Below are positions 20,127-28,485 of a stretch of 64,000 nt of DNA, one piece after another. The stretch spans positions 1,493,501-1,557,500 of the forward strand of contig NC_003063.2 of the NCBI RefSeq assembly GCF_000092025.1. Direction: 5' to 3'. Numbering within the stretch: position 1 is the stretch's first letter; every line of letters starts with the position of its first letter. The notes beneath the pieces are model-generated. The model was not told the DNA's origin, did no database searches, and saw only the letters and a list, made by a program, of their open reading frames with translations. The translations under genes were made by a program, and so were the position numbers. The DNA is from Agrobacterium fabrum str. C58. Its GTDB lineage: Bacteria; Pseudomonadota; Alphaproteobacteria; Rhizobiales; Rhizobiaceae.

Positions 20127-20981
20127 TTGAAAACGTTCAAGTCAAAATTCGCAAGCATGGCAGCTGTCGTCGCATTGGCGGCCGGTATCGCAAACCCGGT
20201 TTTTGCCGATGACAGCAAGACGCTGCCGATTGCGGCGCAGATGTACACATTGCGCAACGCCGGAACGCTTGAGGAGCAGCTTGCCATCCTCAACCGCGCC
20301 GGCGTTTCCGCCGTTGAAACGGTGGATATGCAGAAGGTTAGCGCCAGTGAGCTGAACGCGCTTCTGGAAAAGCACAAGATCAAGGTCATTTCCTCGCATG
20401 TGCCGATCGACAAGCTGCGCGGCAACCTCGATGAGGTCATCACCGAGCAGAAGGCCGTCGGCAATCCTGTGGTGACCGTGCCGTTCCTGAAGCCGGAAGA
20501 CCGCCCGAAGGATGCCGCAGGCTGGACCGCCTTCGGCAAGGAGCTCGGCGGCTATGCCGACAAGCTGTCGGCCGCAGGCCTCTCCATGGCCTATCACAAC
20601 CACGATTTTGAAATGGCCAAGTTCGACGGCAAGACGGCGCTCGAGCTGCTGCTCGATGCCGCCGGTCCGAAACTGCAGAGCGAACTCGATGTCGCCTGGG
20701 TGGCGCGTAGCGGCACTGATCCGGCGGAATTCCTCGGCACCTTAAAGGGCCGGGTATTTGCCATCCACGCCAAGGACAATGCGCCTGCGGGCACGGCGGA
20801 AAACGAGCGCGGCTTTGCAACGCTTGGAACCGGCGTTCTCGACTGGAAGGCAATTCTGCCGGCGGCCAAGCAGGCCGGTGTCAAGCTGTTCATTCTTGAA
20901 CACGACCTTCCGCTCGATGCCGAAGCGGTCGTGACCAAGGGTAACGCGTTCCTGAACGAACGCCTTCCGACCCTTCAGTAA
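20127..20981 (+). CDS. Exported xylose-isomerase-like TIM-barrel protein
   Basis: A 284-residue TIM-barrel of the sugar isomerase/epimerase superfamily with a clear signal peptide (MKTFKSKFASMAAVVALAAGIANPVFA, about residue 27). The mature barrel carries AMYTLRNAG-like entry, SMAYHNHDFEM, SELDVAWVARSG, FAIHAKDNAP and LFILEHDLPL, which hold the predicted metal ligands. It starts at TTG with AAAGGGAG upstream. Periplasmic location is unusual for this superfamily. Next to a periplasmic-type GMC dehydrogenase it may cleave or epimerise 3-keto-glycosides outside the cytoplasm. That function is inference. Confidence 0.85.
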   Translation: MKTFKSKFASMAAVVALAAGIANPVFADDSKTLPIAAQMYTLRNAGTLEEQLAILNRAGVSAVETVDMQKVSASELNALLEKHKIKVISSHVPIDKLRGNLDEVITEQKAVGNPVVTVPFLKPEDRPKDAAGWTAFGKELGGYADKLSAAGLSMAYHNHDFEMAKFDGKTALELLLDAAGPKLQSELDVAWVARSGTDPAEFLGTLKGRVFAIHAKDNAPAGTAENERGFATLGTGVLDWKAILPAAKQAGVKLFILEHDLPLDAEAVVTKGNAFLNERLPTLQ

Positions 20982-21007
20982 ACACTGCCAGTAAAACCAG
21001 AACCGCT

Positions 21008-21031
21008 CCCCGGCGGCGGGTTTCGCCGGGG
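21008..21031 (+). terminator. GC-rich stem-loop before the GMC dehydrogenase gene
   Basis: CCCCGGCG and CGCCGGGG form a perfect 8-bp stem with an eight-base loop. There is no U tract, so it may be an attenuator or a message-stabilising element rather than a full terminator. Confidence 0.4.
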
Positions 21032-21132
21032 CGCATGAGGTTCGACAGACGCATAGCCAGTTTCCGCCGCATTGCGACGGGGAGCGCTTCGTCTCGTCGA
21101 GTTTTTCCCAAAGACCACTCGGAGGAGTTATC

Positions 21133-22818
21133 ATGGCAGACAATCATTATGATGCGATTGTTGTCGGCTCAGGCATCAGTGGAGGCTGGGCCGCGAAGGA
21201 ACTCACGCAAAAGGGCCTGAAAGTCCTGATGCTGGAGCGTGGCCGCAATATCGAGCACGTCACCGACTACCAGAATGCCGACAAGGAAGCCTGGGATTAT
21301 CCCCATCGCAACCGCGCCACGCAGGAGATGAAGGCGAAATATCCCGTCCTCAGCCGCGATTACCTGCTGGAAGAAGCAACACTCGGCATGTGGGCCGATG
21401 AGCAGGAAACGCCCTATGTCGAGGAAAAGCGCTTCGACTGGTTCCGCGGTTATCATGTCGGCGGCCGCTCATTGCTCTGGGGGCGCCAGACCTATCGCTG
21501 GTCGCAGACCGATTTTGAGGCCAATGCGAAAGACGGCATCGCCGTCGACTGGCCGATCCGTTATGAAGACGTCTCCCCCTGGTATGACTATGTCGAGCGT
21601 TTTGCCGGCATCTCCGGCAGCCGCGAGGGGTTGGATATTCTTCCCGATGGCGAATTCCTGCCGCCCATTCCGCTCAATTTCGTCGAGCAGGATGTCGCCA
21701 GCCGGCTGAAGAAGGCTTTCAAGGGTACGCGCCACCTCATCAATTCGCGCTGCGCCAACATTACCCAGGAGCTTCCCGATCAGGAGCGCACCCCCTGTCA
21801 GTTCCGCAACAAGTGTCGGCTGGGCTGTCCCTTCGGCGGCTATTTCAGCACGCAGGCCTCGACCCTGCCTGCGGCCGTCGCCACCGGTAATCTGACGCTG
21901 CGGCCCTTCTCCATCGTCAAGGAAATCCTCTACGACAAGGATAAGAAGAAGGCGCGCGGTGTCGAGATCATCGATGCCGAGACGAACCTGACCTATGAAT
22001 ATACCGCCGACATCATCTTCCTGAACGCCTCGACGCTGAACTCGACATGGGTGCTGATGAATTCGGCGACCGATGTCTGGGAAGGCGGGCTTGGCAGCAG
22101 CTCCGGTGAACTCGGCCATAATGTGATGGACCACCATTTCCGCATGGGCGCGACCGGCCAGGTGGACGGTTTCGAGGACTTCTATTTCAAGGGCCGCCGT
22201 CCGGCGGGCTTCTACATTCCGCGTTTCCGCAATACCGGCGATGACAAGCGCAAATATCTGCGCGGTTTCGGTTATCAGGGATCGGCCAGCCGTTCACGCT
22301 GGGAGCGGGAAATCGCCGAGCTAAACATCGGTGCCGACTATAAGGATACCCTGACCGAGCCGGGCGGCTGGACCATTGGCATGACCGCCTTCGGCGAAAT
22401 GCTGCCCTATCACGATAACCGCGTGAAGCTCGATCATGACAAGAAGGACAAATGGGGCCTGCCGGTCCTTTCCATGAATGTCGAGATGAAGCAGAACGAA
22501 CTCGACATGCGTGAAGATATGGTCAATGACGCCGTCGAGATGTTCGAGGCGGTCGGCATCAAGAACGTCAAGCCCTCGCGGGGTACCTACGCCCCCGGCA
22601 TGGGCATTCACGAAATGGGAACGGCCCGCATGGGACGCGACCCGAAAACCTCCGTCCTCAACGGCAACAACCAGGTCTGGGATGCACCCAATGTCTTCGT
22701 CACCGACGGTGCCTGCATGACCTCTGCCTCCTGCGTTAACCCGTCCTTGACCTACATGGCGCTGACGGCGCGTGCTGCCGAGTTTGCCGTTTCCGAACGT
22801 AAGAAGGGGAACCTGTGA
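21133..22818 (+). CDS. GMC-family FAD dehydrogenase, large subunit (glucoside 3-dehydrogenase-like)
   Basis: A 561-residue flavoprotein. The FAD-binding motif VGSGISGGWAAKEL is at residues 10-23. The catalytic pair expected in GMC enzymes is His493 (GIHEMGTARMG) and Asn536 (SCVNPSL). Cys222, Cys228 and Cys232 (C-X5-C-X3-C) match the 3Fe-4S motif known in bacterial FAD glucose dehydrogenase large subunits. It has no signal peptide of its own and would be exported with the small subunit encoded next. Known Agrobacterium enzymes of this type oxidise the C3 hydroxyl of glucosides, giving 3-ketolactose or 3-ketosucrose. The specificity is inferred from family and context. Confidence 0.87.
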   Translation: MADNHYDAIVVGSGISGGWAAKELTQKGLKVLMLERGRNIEHVTDYQNADKEAWDYPHRNRATQEMKAKYPVLSRDYLLEEATLGMWADEQETPYVEEKRFDWFRGYHVGGRSLLWGRQTYRWSQTDFEANAKDGIAVDWPIRYEDVSPWYDYVERFAGISGSREGLDILPDGEFLPPIPLNFVEQDVASRLKKAFKGTRHLINSRCANITQELPDQERTPCQFRNKCRLGCPFGGYFSTQASTLPAAVATGNLTLRPFSIVKEILYDKDKKKARGVEIIDAETNLTYEYTADIIFLNASTLNSTWVLMNSATDVWEGGLGSSSGELGHNVMDHHFRMGATGQVDGFEDFYFKGRRPAGFYIPRFRNTGDDKRKYLRGFGYQGSASRSRWEREIAELNIGADYKDTLTEPGGWTIGMTAFGEMLPYHDNRVKLDHDKKDKWGLPVLSMNVEMKQNELDMREDMVNDAVEMFEAVGIKNVKPSRGTYAPGMGIHEMGTARMGRDPKTSVLNGNNQVWDAPNVFVTDGACMTSASCVNPSLTYMALTARAAEFAVSERKKGNL

Positions 22819-23378
22819 TGAACAGACGCGAACTGTTGAAACTGATAGCCATTGCCACGGGCCTTCCGCTGATCGGCGCGGATGTCCTCACGGCGGCGGA
22901 AAATGCCGCCAAACCAGCCGGCGGCGGCCATGTGTTCAGCCCGGAGGAAATCCGGTTTCTGGACGAGGTGGCGGAGACCATCATTCCCCGCACCTCCACG
23001 CCGGGTGCGAAGGATGCTGAAGTGGGTGCATTCATGGCCGTCTATGCCGCCGATTGTTATACCGACGAGCAGCGGGCGCTCTTCCTTTCGGCAATCCCCG
23101 AAATAGAGAAACGTAGTCAGGCAGACCATAAAAAGGGCTTTCTGGATCTGACGGCAGAACAGAAGCAGGCGTTGCTTTCTGCGCTGGACAAGCAGGCCAG
23201 GGCGGAACAGACGCCGGCAAAGCCGCATGCCTTTACGCTGGTCAAGCAGTTGACGCTGCTCGGTTTCTTCACCTCGAAGATCGGCGCTACGGAAGTTCTC
23301 GTCTATGACGAGATTCCCGGTGGTTTCGAAGACCGCGTTCCCTACAAGAAGGGCACGCCTGCCTGGGGCACGACCTGA
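22818..23378 (+). CDS. GMC dehydrogenase small subunit (gluconate 2-dehydrogenase subunit 3 family)
   Basis: A 186-residue protein starting NRRELLKLIAIATGLPLIG, a twin-arginine signal that would carry the folded flavoprotein to the periplasm. The body matches the subunit-3 family: FSPEEIRFLDEVAETIIPRTSTPGAKD and a C-terminal YDEIPGGFEDRVPY. It overlaps the large-subunit stop by one base. The ATG is preceded by AGGGG at good spacing; a GTG three bases earlier is possible. Confidence 0.88.
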   Translation: MNRRELLKLIAIATGLPLIGADVLTAAENAAKPAGGGHVFSPEEIRFLDEVAETIIPRTSTPGAKDAEVGAFMAVYAADCYTDEQRALFLSAIPEIEKRSQADHKKGFLDLTAEQKQALLSALDKQARAEQTPAKPHAFTLVKQLTLLGFFTSKIGATEVLVYDEIPGGFEDRVPYKKGTPAWGTT

Positions 23379-23447
23379 ACCGAGAACCATCGGCCCGTCC
23401 GCCTTTGCGGGCGGGCCGCATTCATGCGGCAAGACAAGGATGACACG

Positions 23448-23843
23448 ATGCGCAATATATCAATCATCGCGGCAGCGATGCTAGCGGCCAGCACCGTTCC
23501 CGCTCTTTCGGAGGGCGATGTTGCCAAGGGGGAGGCGGTCTTCAAGCGCTGTTCCGCCTGTCACGCCATCGGCGAGGGCGCCAAAAACCGGGTCGGCCCG
23601 CAGCTTAACGGCATCATCGGCCGCGCAGCGGGCGGCGTGCCTGATTATACTTATTCGAGCGCGATGAAAAAAGCGGGTGAGGACGGGCTCGTCTGGACGC
23701 CGGAAGAATTGCGGGATTTCCTGAGCGCGCCAAAGAAGAAAATACCCGGAAACAAGATGGCGCTCGCCGGCATCAGTAAACCGGAAGATCTGGACAATCT
23801 CATCGCCTATATCGAGAGCACGGCTTCCAAGCCGGCTGAGTGA
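23448..23843 (+). CDS. Periplasmic class I cytochrome c, electron acceptor of the dehydrogenase
   Basis: A 131-residue exported cytochrome with a signal peptide ending PALS (about residue 21). There is a single heme motif C35-S-A-C-H39 and a likely Met ligand in PGNKMAL. The length and the GPQLNGIIGR segment fit a cytochrome c550/c2-like fold. It follows the dehydrogenase subunits and would pass electrons from sugar oxidation to the respiratory chain. Confidence 0.9.
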   Translation: MRNISIIAAAMLAASTVPALSEGDVAKGEAVFKRCSACHAIGEGAKNRVGPQLNGIIGRAAGGVPDYTYSSAMKKAGEDGLVWTPEELRDFLSAPKKKIPGNKMALAGISKPEDLDNLIAYIESTASKPAE

Positions 23844-23875
23844 GAGCTGCGGGGCTGCCCGGTCGAGGCACGGCC

Positions 23876-23891
23876 CTTGGCGAAGGCCAAG
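23876..23891. terminator. Stem-loop between convergent cytochrome c and nnrR genes
   Basis: CTTGGC-GAAG-GCCAAG is a perfect 6-bp stem with a stable GNRA-like tetraloop, in the gap between convergent genes. There is no U tract. Confidence 0.4.
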
Positions 23892-23913
23892 CAAATGGTC
23901 AGGCGTCGCCACC

Positions 23914-24621
23914 CTAAACCTGGCTGGTTTCGCCCTCCGCCAGCTGGGCAAGGCCCGGCAGGTTGCAGACCAGAAGTTTCTGCCGCCCGCCCTGCACCAG
24001 ACCCTTGCTTTCCCAGCTGGAAAGAATGCGCGAAACGGTGTGCAGCGTCGTGCCGGTCATTTCGGCTATATCCTGACGCGAAATCGGGAAGTCGATACGG
24101 ATGCCGTCCAGTTCCTTGCGTCCCGCCTGTTGCGAAAGGCGCAGCACGGCATGGGCCACCCGGCGCTCCACTTCCTGCGTCGACATTTCGCGGATGCGCG
24201 TATGGGCTTCTTCAAGACGCTGGCCTATCGTCTGCATGGCGGAGACGGCAAGATGCGGGTTCTGTTCGACGAATTGCGGCCAGAGGTCCGTCTGCCAGGA
24301 TAGAATCACGCTTTCGGCCGCCGTCGTGGCGGTGCCGGGATAATCCGACCGTTGCAGCGCCCGGGCGAAGCCGAAGAGATCGCCGGGATGCACCATACGC
24401 ACGATGATCTGCTGGCCGTCATGGGTCACCTGCGTCACCTTCAGGCGGCCGTGTATGAGCAGGAAGAAATGCGCGGCGGACTGGCCCTGCTCGAAAATGG
24501 CCTCGCCCGGCGGCACCAGCCGGGATGTGGCGTGGGTCAGCAGTCCGTCCAGCTCATCGTCGGCCATCTTGGCAAACAAGGCCAGCGACCGGATGACGCT
24601 TCGGTCAATCTTCACTTGCAC
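23914..24621 (-). CDS. nnrR: NnrR, Crp/Fnr-family NO-responsive regulator
   Basis: A 235-residue regulator with an N-terminal cyclic-nucleotide-binding-like fold, a long dimer helix and a C-terminal HTH (SRQDIAEMTGTTLHTVSRILSSWE). It lacks the N-terminal cysteine cluster of Fnr, so it is not a classical oxygen sensor. Family and position beside nirK and nor identify it as NnrR, the activator of nitrite and NO reductase genes in alphaproteobacteria. An FNR-type box precedes it, and sites fitting its own recognition sequence lie across the island. Confidence 0.88.
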   Translation of the reverse strand: MQVKIDRSVIRSLALFAKMADDELDGLLTHATSRLVPPGEAIFEQGQSAAHFFLLIHGRLKVTQVTHDGQQIIVRMVHPGDLFGFARALQRSDYPGTATTAAESVILSWQTDLWPQFVEQNPHLAVSAMQTIGQRLEEAHTRIREMSTQEVERRVAHAVLRLSQQAGRKELDGIRIDFPISRQDIAEMTGTTLHTVSRILSSWESKGLVQGGRQKLLVCNLPGLAQLAEGETSQV

Positions 24622-24727
24622 CCTCTCCGGTGATTGGCCGCCGCCTTGGTTCCCGCCATGGGCAACCGGGTGTCGGCCTTTTCTGTATCCTCACAATACA
24701 GCACTATCACTGGCTGAAGAAGAACAA

Positions 24728-24768
24728 ATGATATGAATCAACTAATTGTTTTAATTGACGATTATCAA
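24728..24768 (-). promoter_or_regulatory. FNR-type box and -10 upstream of nnrR
   Basis: TTGACGATTATCAA (24755-24768) fits TTGA-N6-TCAA. On the minus strand TATCAT (24728-24733) begins 28.5 bp from the box centre, the class II activator spacing. This supports oxygen control of nnrR by an Fnr-type protein encoded elsewhere, as reported for FnrN in A. tumefaciens. Confidence 0.7.
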
Positions 24769-25682
24769 GAAATCAGACGGGCTGCACGAAGCTTTTCGAC
24801 AAGCGGCGCATACCACCGCGTATCCTTCACCAGCCGGAAACCGAGATTGTCAGGCGGCACGCCAACGGCGCAGCCGCCGCTTTTCGGGTTTTTGACGAAG
24901 GCGCTCATCGCCGCCCGGTGTTTTCCCGATGCGACGGGAATGCCGCAGGCGGCGGCGGTGTCGACCACTTCGCCATCCTTGCCGAGCGTCACACGGTGGC
25001 TGCAACTCGCGGTCCATTCCCAGATATTGCCGCCGAAATCGGCAAGGCCATATTCGTTTTCGCCGAAGCTGCCATAGGATTGCGGAACGGGATTGCCCGC
25101 CGCCTTGCGGCTGGTCTGCCGCTCGTAATCCGCCAGCCAGCGCAAAGCGGGATTTTCGCTATCCGCAGCAACGCCAAGTGTCTCATCCGGAAAAAGTGAT
25201 CCGGCGGCAAAGGCAAGTTCAGCGTCGCTCGGCAGGCGCCAGACAGCGCCGGTCCGCTCGCTCAGCCACTTCGCATAGGCGTGGGCGTCATCCTGGCTGA
25301 TGCCGGTTGCCGGTATCTCGCCGCCGACGGGGGCGGCGAAGCCGGGTTCAGGCTGCTGGCAGCCGCCTTCCGCCACGCAGCGTGCATAATTCGCGCTCGA
25401 CACCTGATATTTCATGATCGTCAGATTTTGCCGCATCGTCAGGTCAACCATTGGGCCATCGACGGCATACCCATCGCGGAAATATTCACCCTCCGCCCGG
25501 TAGGTGAAACGTCCCGCGGGCACCGTAACGACCTGTGGAGCCGTCATGGCCGCGCGGGTATCAGCGCCGCTGCGGATGATCCCGGACTGGAAACCGATCG
25601 CCGTTGCCAGCACTGTTGCAAGCGAGAGCGGCAAAAGAAGCGAGACGGCATTTGGGAAATGGCTATTGCCGGGAATGCCCAT
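24765..25682 (-). CDS. nirV: NirV, formylglycine-generating-enzyme-like protein linked to nirK
   Basis: A 305-residue protein with an N-terminal membrane/signal segment (NAVSLLLPLSLATVLATAIG) and an FGE-sulfatase (SUMF1-like) domain: VPAGRFTYRAEGEYF, ATGISQDDAHAYAKWLSERTG, WRLPSDAELAFAAGS, GLADFGGNIWEWTASC and NLGFRLVKD. NirV proteins are consistently encoded beside nirK in rhizobia; their function is unproven. The gene is 108 bases behind nirK, separated by a strong stem-loop. The upstream Shine-Dalgarno sequence is weak. Confidence 0.88.
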   Translation of the reverse strand: MGIPGNSHFPNAVSLLLPLSLATVLATAIGFQSGIIRSGADTRAAMTAPQVVTVPAGRFTYRAEGEYFRDGYAVDGPMVDLTMRQNLTIMKYQVSSANYARCVAEGGCQQPEPGFAAPVGGEIPATGISQDDAHAYAKWLSERTGAVWRLPSDAELAFAAGSLFPDETLGVAADSENPALRWLADYERQTSRKAAGNPVPQSYGSFGENEYGLADFGGNIWEWTASCSHRVTLGKDGEVVDTAAACGIPVASGKHRAAMSAFVKNPKSGGCAVGVPPDNLGFRLVKDTRWYAPLVEKLRAARLIS

Positions 25683-25749
25683 GAGAACCTGCCTGCGTCG
25701 TGGAGACGCCAAAGTTCGGGCCTGCTTTCAGGCCGCAGAGAGCCGAAGG

Positions 25750-25783
25750 GGGAGCGCGCCGCGGCTGTCGGCGGCGCGCTCCC
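25750..25783 (-). terminator. Strong stem-loop between nirK and nirV
   Basis: GGGAGCGCGCCGC (25750-25762) and GCGGCGCGCTCCC (25771-25783) form a perfect 13-bp stem with an eight-base loop. There is no U tract on the minus strand, so it is better read as partial attenuation or 3' protection of the nirK message. Confidence 0.6.
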
Positions 25784-25790
25784 GTTTGCG

Positions 25791-26933
25791 TCAGATGCTC
25801 GATGGGGCGAGCACCGCCTGCATCAGGGTGTTGTTCCACTCACCCGTGACCTTGAAGTGGGCTGCAGCGCCCAGTTCGAAGGCTTCGATGAGGTTGTGGT
25901 TGACGTAGGCGTAGATGCCGGGCTGCTCGAAGGTGTAGAAGGCCGCGCCCGCCGTGCCGCCGGGGATGAACCAGGTTTCCTGGTCGAGATCCGGCGGGTT
26001 GCGGAATTTGCCCGTCGCCCAGACGTAGTCGCCGTGGCCGCCGATGAGGTGCGGGCGGGTGTCGCGGTTCGCCTGCGAATGAACGATCAGCACCTTTTCA
26101 CCCACAGCGGCCTGAAGGGCATGTTCCCCTGTCAGGGCACCGACTGCGCCATTGAACACGATGTGGCTTGGCGTCAGCTTGCGCATCACTTCCAGCGTGT
26201 CGGCCATGGCGTCACCGGCGCTTTCATATTTCTTGAAATTGCCGTTCTCGTCACGCGGGATGTAGAAGTCCTGCTCGCCGACATAATAGACCTTGTCATA
26301 AACAAGCTCCTTGCCGTGGCCGTCCGTCAGGCCCTCACGCGGCAGCACCATGATCGCGCCATTCATGCCCGAGGTGACATGCCACGGCACCATGCCGGGA
26401 GGTGCGCAGTGATAAACGAAGACGCCGGCCTTGGTGGCCTTGAAACGCAGGATCGCCTTTTCACCGGGGTTGACGATGGTGAGCCCGCCGCCGCCGAGCG
26501 CGCCGGTGGCCGAGTGGAAATCGATGTTGTGCTGCAGCTCGTTGGTATCGGGGTTGATGAGGGTCAGCTCGACGTAGTCGTCCTGATGCACCACCATCAA
26601 GGGGCCGGGAACCGAGCCGTTGAAGGTCATGGCGTGAACCTCGGTGCCCTTGTCGTCGAGGATCATCTTCTGTTCCTTGATCGTGAGCGTGAACTCGACG
26701 ATCTTCGGTCCGCCTTCGGCTTTCTGGGTGTGGGCGTGCACGAAGGGCGGCTTGACGAGATCAACCTTTGCGCGAGGCAGCGCTGCAATCTCCGCGCTCG
26801 TCAATGGCTTTGCTGCGGCCTTCTTTTCCTCTGCCGCGCCCGCCGCCGAGGGGATGATCATGGGGGCTATAGCCCCTGCAAATGCTGCGCCTGCGAGAAT
26901 ATTGCGCCGTGTGATGTGGAAGGTTTCCGTCAT
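25791..26933 (-). CDS. nirK: NirK, copper-containing nitrite reductase
   Basis: A 380-residue periplasmic enzyme that reduces nitrite to NO. A Tat signal ([14 protein letters not shown]) is present. All copper ligands can be seen. Type 1: His135, Cys176, His185, Met190. Type 2: His140, His175, His346. The catalytic Asp138 and His295 are also present. All are exactly 40 above the Alcaligenes numbering. The start uses the second of two adjacent ATGs, seven bases after AGGAG. It has its own NnrR-type box and a TACAAA -10. Confidence 0.97.
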   Translation of the reverse strand: MTETFHITRRNILAGAAFAGAIAPMIIPSAAGAAEEKKAAAKPLTSAEIAALPRAKVDLVKPPFVHAHTQKAEGGPKIVEFTLTIKEQKMILDDKGTEVHAMTFNGSVPGPLMVVHQDDYVELTLINPDTNELQHNIDFHSATGALGGGGLTIVNPGEKAILRFKATKAGVFVYHCAPPGMVPWHVTSGMNGAIMVLPREGLTDGHGKELVYDKVYYVGEQDFYIPRDENGNFKKYESAGDAMADTLEVMRKLTPSHIVFNGAVGALTGEHALQAAVGEKVLIVHSQANRDTRPHLIGGHGDYVWATGKFRNPPDLDQETWFIPGGTAGAAFYTFEQPGIYAYVNHNLIEAFELGAAAHFKVTGEWNNTLMQAVLAPSSI

Positions 26934-26985
26934 CATGTTTCTCCTGTCCCTCTTAGGGCAGAGCATGTTTCGCTCTGTCACAGCA

Positions 26986-27027
26986 TTTGTAGCGGAGGAG
27001 CGGAAATACAATTTGAGATGGAACAAA
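26986..27027 (-). promoter_or_regulatory. NnrR-type box and -10 for nirK
   Basis: TTTGAGATGGAACAAA (27012-27027) fits TTTG-N8-CAAA. TACAAA on the minus strand (26986-26991) starts 28.5 bp from its centre. This places the box near -41.5 and transcription about 45 bases before the nirK start. Confidence 0.75.
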
Positions 27028-27097
27028 CTTCGCTTTCGGCGCCCTGCGACATTTTGGCAGGCGGCTGAAGGCTGGGGAGGAAGCGTCGCACCTCCTC

Positions 27098-27140
27098 TTT
27101 GCCTGTTCGCAAAGAAGCCGGACGGGCTTGCGTCTAGACA
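27098..27140 (+). promoter_or_regulatory. NnrR-type box and -10 for nnrS
   Basis: TTTGCCTGTTCGCAAA (27098-27113), with outer C/G extending the palindrome, is followed by TAGACA (27135-27140) 29.5 bp from the centre. The intergenic region thus has separate boxes for the divergent nirK and nnrS genes. Confidence 0.75.
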
Positions 27141-27169
27141 TATGTCAAGACCAAGCAAGGAGCACTATA

Positions 27170-28402
27170 ATGAGTGGCAGCGAAACCGTTCTCCCCCTAG
27201 GGCGCAGCCGGCCAAAGGGCGGCATTCCAAGAGGGCTGGCGCGCACCGGCCCGGTTATCTTTTCTTACGGCTTCCGGCCGTTTTTCCTCGGCGGCGCCCT
27301 CTGGGCCATCGTGGCGATGGTGTTGTGGATCGCAGCCCTTTCCGGCTTCATCGATATTGGCGGAGACTATGGCGCGCCGAACTGGCATGCCCATGAGATG
27401 CTGTTCGGTTTCGCTTCAGCGGTGCTGGCCGGCTTTCTCCTGACGGCTGTGCCGAACTGGACGGGGCGGCTGCCGGTGTCGGGCAAACCGCTGGTCTGGC
27501 TGTTTGCGCTCTGGTGCGCCGGCCGGCTTTTGCTGCTCGTGCCGGATCAGGTGGGCGTGGTCACCGCCGCAGCCGTCGACGGGCTGTTCCTGCCGGCGCT
27601 GCTGGCGATCTGCGCGCGCGAGGTTATTGCCGGACGCAAATGGAAGGACCTGAAGGTGCTGGGCGGGCTGCTGGCGCTTTCCGTCGCCAATATTGTTTTC
27701 CATGTGGCGGCGATTGGCGGCGATCACAGCCAGATGGCGACCCGCCTTGCCGTCTCGGCTTATACCGTGCTCGTCATCATCGTCGGTGGCCGCATCGTGC
27801 CGAGTTTCACCCGCAACTGGCTGAACCGTTTTGGCCGCACGGATTTTCCCGTGCCCTATAACGGCTTCGACACCGCCGCCATCCTCACCGGCATCGTGGC
27901 GCTTGCCGTGTGGACAATAGAGCCTGAGAGCATGCTGGCCGTGTCCACGGCGCTTCTGGCCGCGTTCATGCACGCTGTGCGTCTCATCCGCTGGCGCGGC
28001 TGGACGACCCGGCCGGAGCAGGTGCTGGTGGTGTTGCATGTGGCCTATGCCTTCATTCCCGTTGGGTTCATTGCCATCGCTCTGGCGGCTCTTGATGTCA
28101 TGGACACGCGCTCCGTCCTGCACATCTTCACCGTCGGCGTTATCGGCTGCATGATGCTTGCGGTGATGACGAGAGCGAGCCTTGGCCATACCGGACGCAA
28201 GCTCGCGGCTAGCAGGCTGACCATTGCAGCTTACGTATCTCTGATCGCCTGCGCGCTGCTGAGACCGGCAGCCGAGTTCCTTCCCGGCGTTATGATGCAT
28301 CTTTATGGCTGCTCGGCGCTTCTCTGGATCGTGGGTTTTGGTCTCTTCTGCGTCGAATACGGGCCGATCCTGATGCGCGAACGCAAACCGCTGAAAGCCT
28401 GA
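27170..28402 (+). CDS. nnrS: NnrS, heme- and copper-binding membrane protein
   Basis: A 410-residue integral membrane protein with about twelve hydrophobic segments and the family motif NWHAHEMLFGF near residue 65, whose histidines bind metal or heme in characterised NnrS proteins. NnrS is NO-induced and linked to tolerance of nitrosative stress. The ATG follows AAGGAG. Transcription ends at the bidirectional terminator 30 bases after the stop. Confidence 0.92.
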   Translation: MSGSETVLPLGRSRPKGGIPRGLARTGPVIFSYGFRPFFLGGALWAIVAMVLWIAALSGFIDIGGDYGAPNWHAHEMLFGFASAVLAGFLLTAVPNWTGRLPVSGKPLVWLFALWCAGRLLLLVPDQVGVVTAAAVDGLFLPALLAICAREVIAGRKWKDLKVLGGLLALSVANIVFHVAAIGGDHSQMATRLAVSAYTVLVIIVGGRIVPSFTRNWLNRFGRTDFPVPYNGFDTAAILTGIVALAVWTIEPESMLAVSTALLAAFMHAVRLIRWRGWTTRPEQVLVVLHVAYAFIPVGFIAIALAALDVMDTRSVLHIFTVGVIGCMMLAVMTRASLGHTGRKLAASRLTIAAYVSLIACALLRPAAEFLPGVMMHLYGCSALLWIVGFGLFCVEYGPILMRERKPLKA

Positions 28403-28430
28403 AACGCTCTCTTGCGATACCGTCAAAACA

Positions 28431-28461
28431 AAACGCCCCGGAAGTGATTTCCGGGGCGTTT
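28431..28461. terminator. Bidirectional Rho-independent terminator
   Basis: A perfect 13-bp stem (AAACGCCCCGGAA / TTCCGGGGCGTTT) with a five-base loop lies between the convergent nnrS and DUF2249 genes. Flanking A- and T-rich ends allow it to work in both directions. Confidence 0.85.
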
Positions 28462-28485
28462 CGTTATCAACCGTAACCGACGGTT

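Noticed and set aside
25281..27068. Long open frame antisense to nirV and nirK
   Set aside because: It mirrors two well-supported genes in high-GC DNA, has no recognisable domain and no ribosome-binding site of its own.
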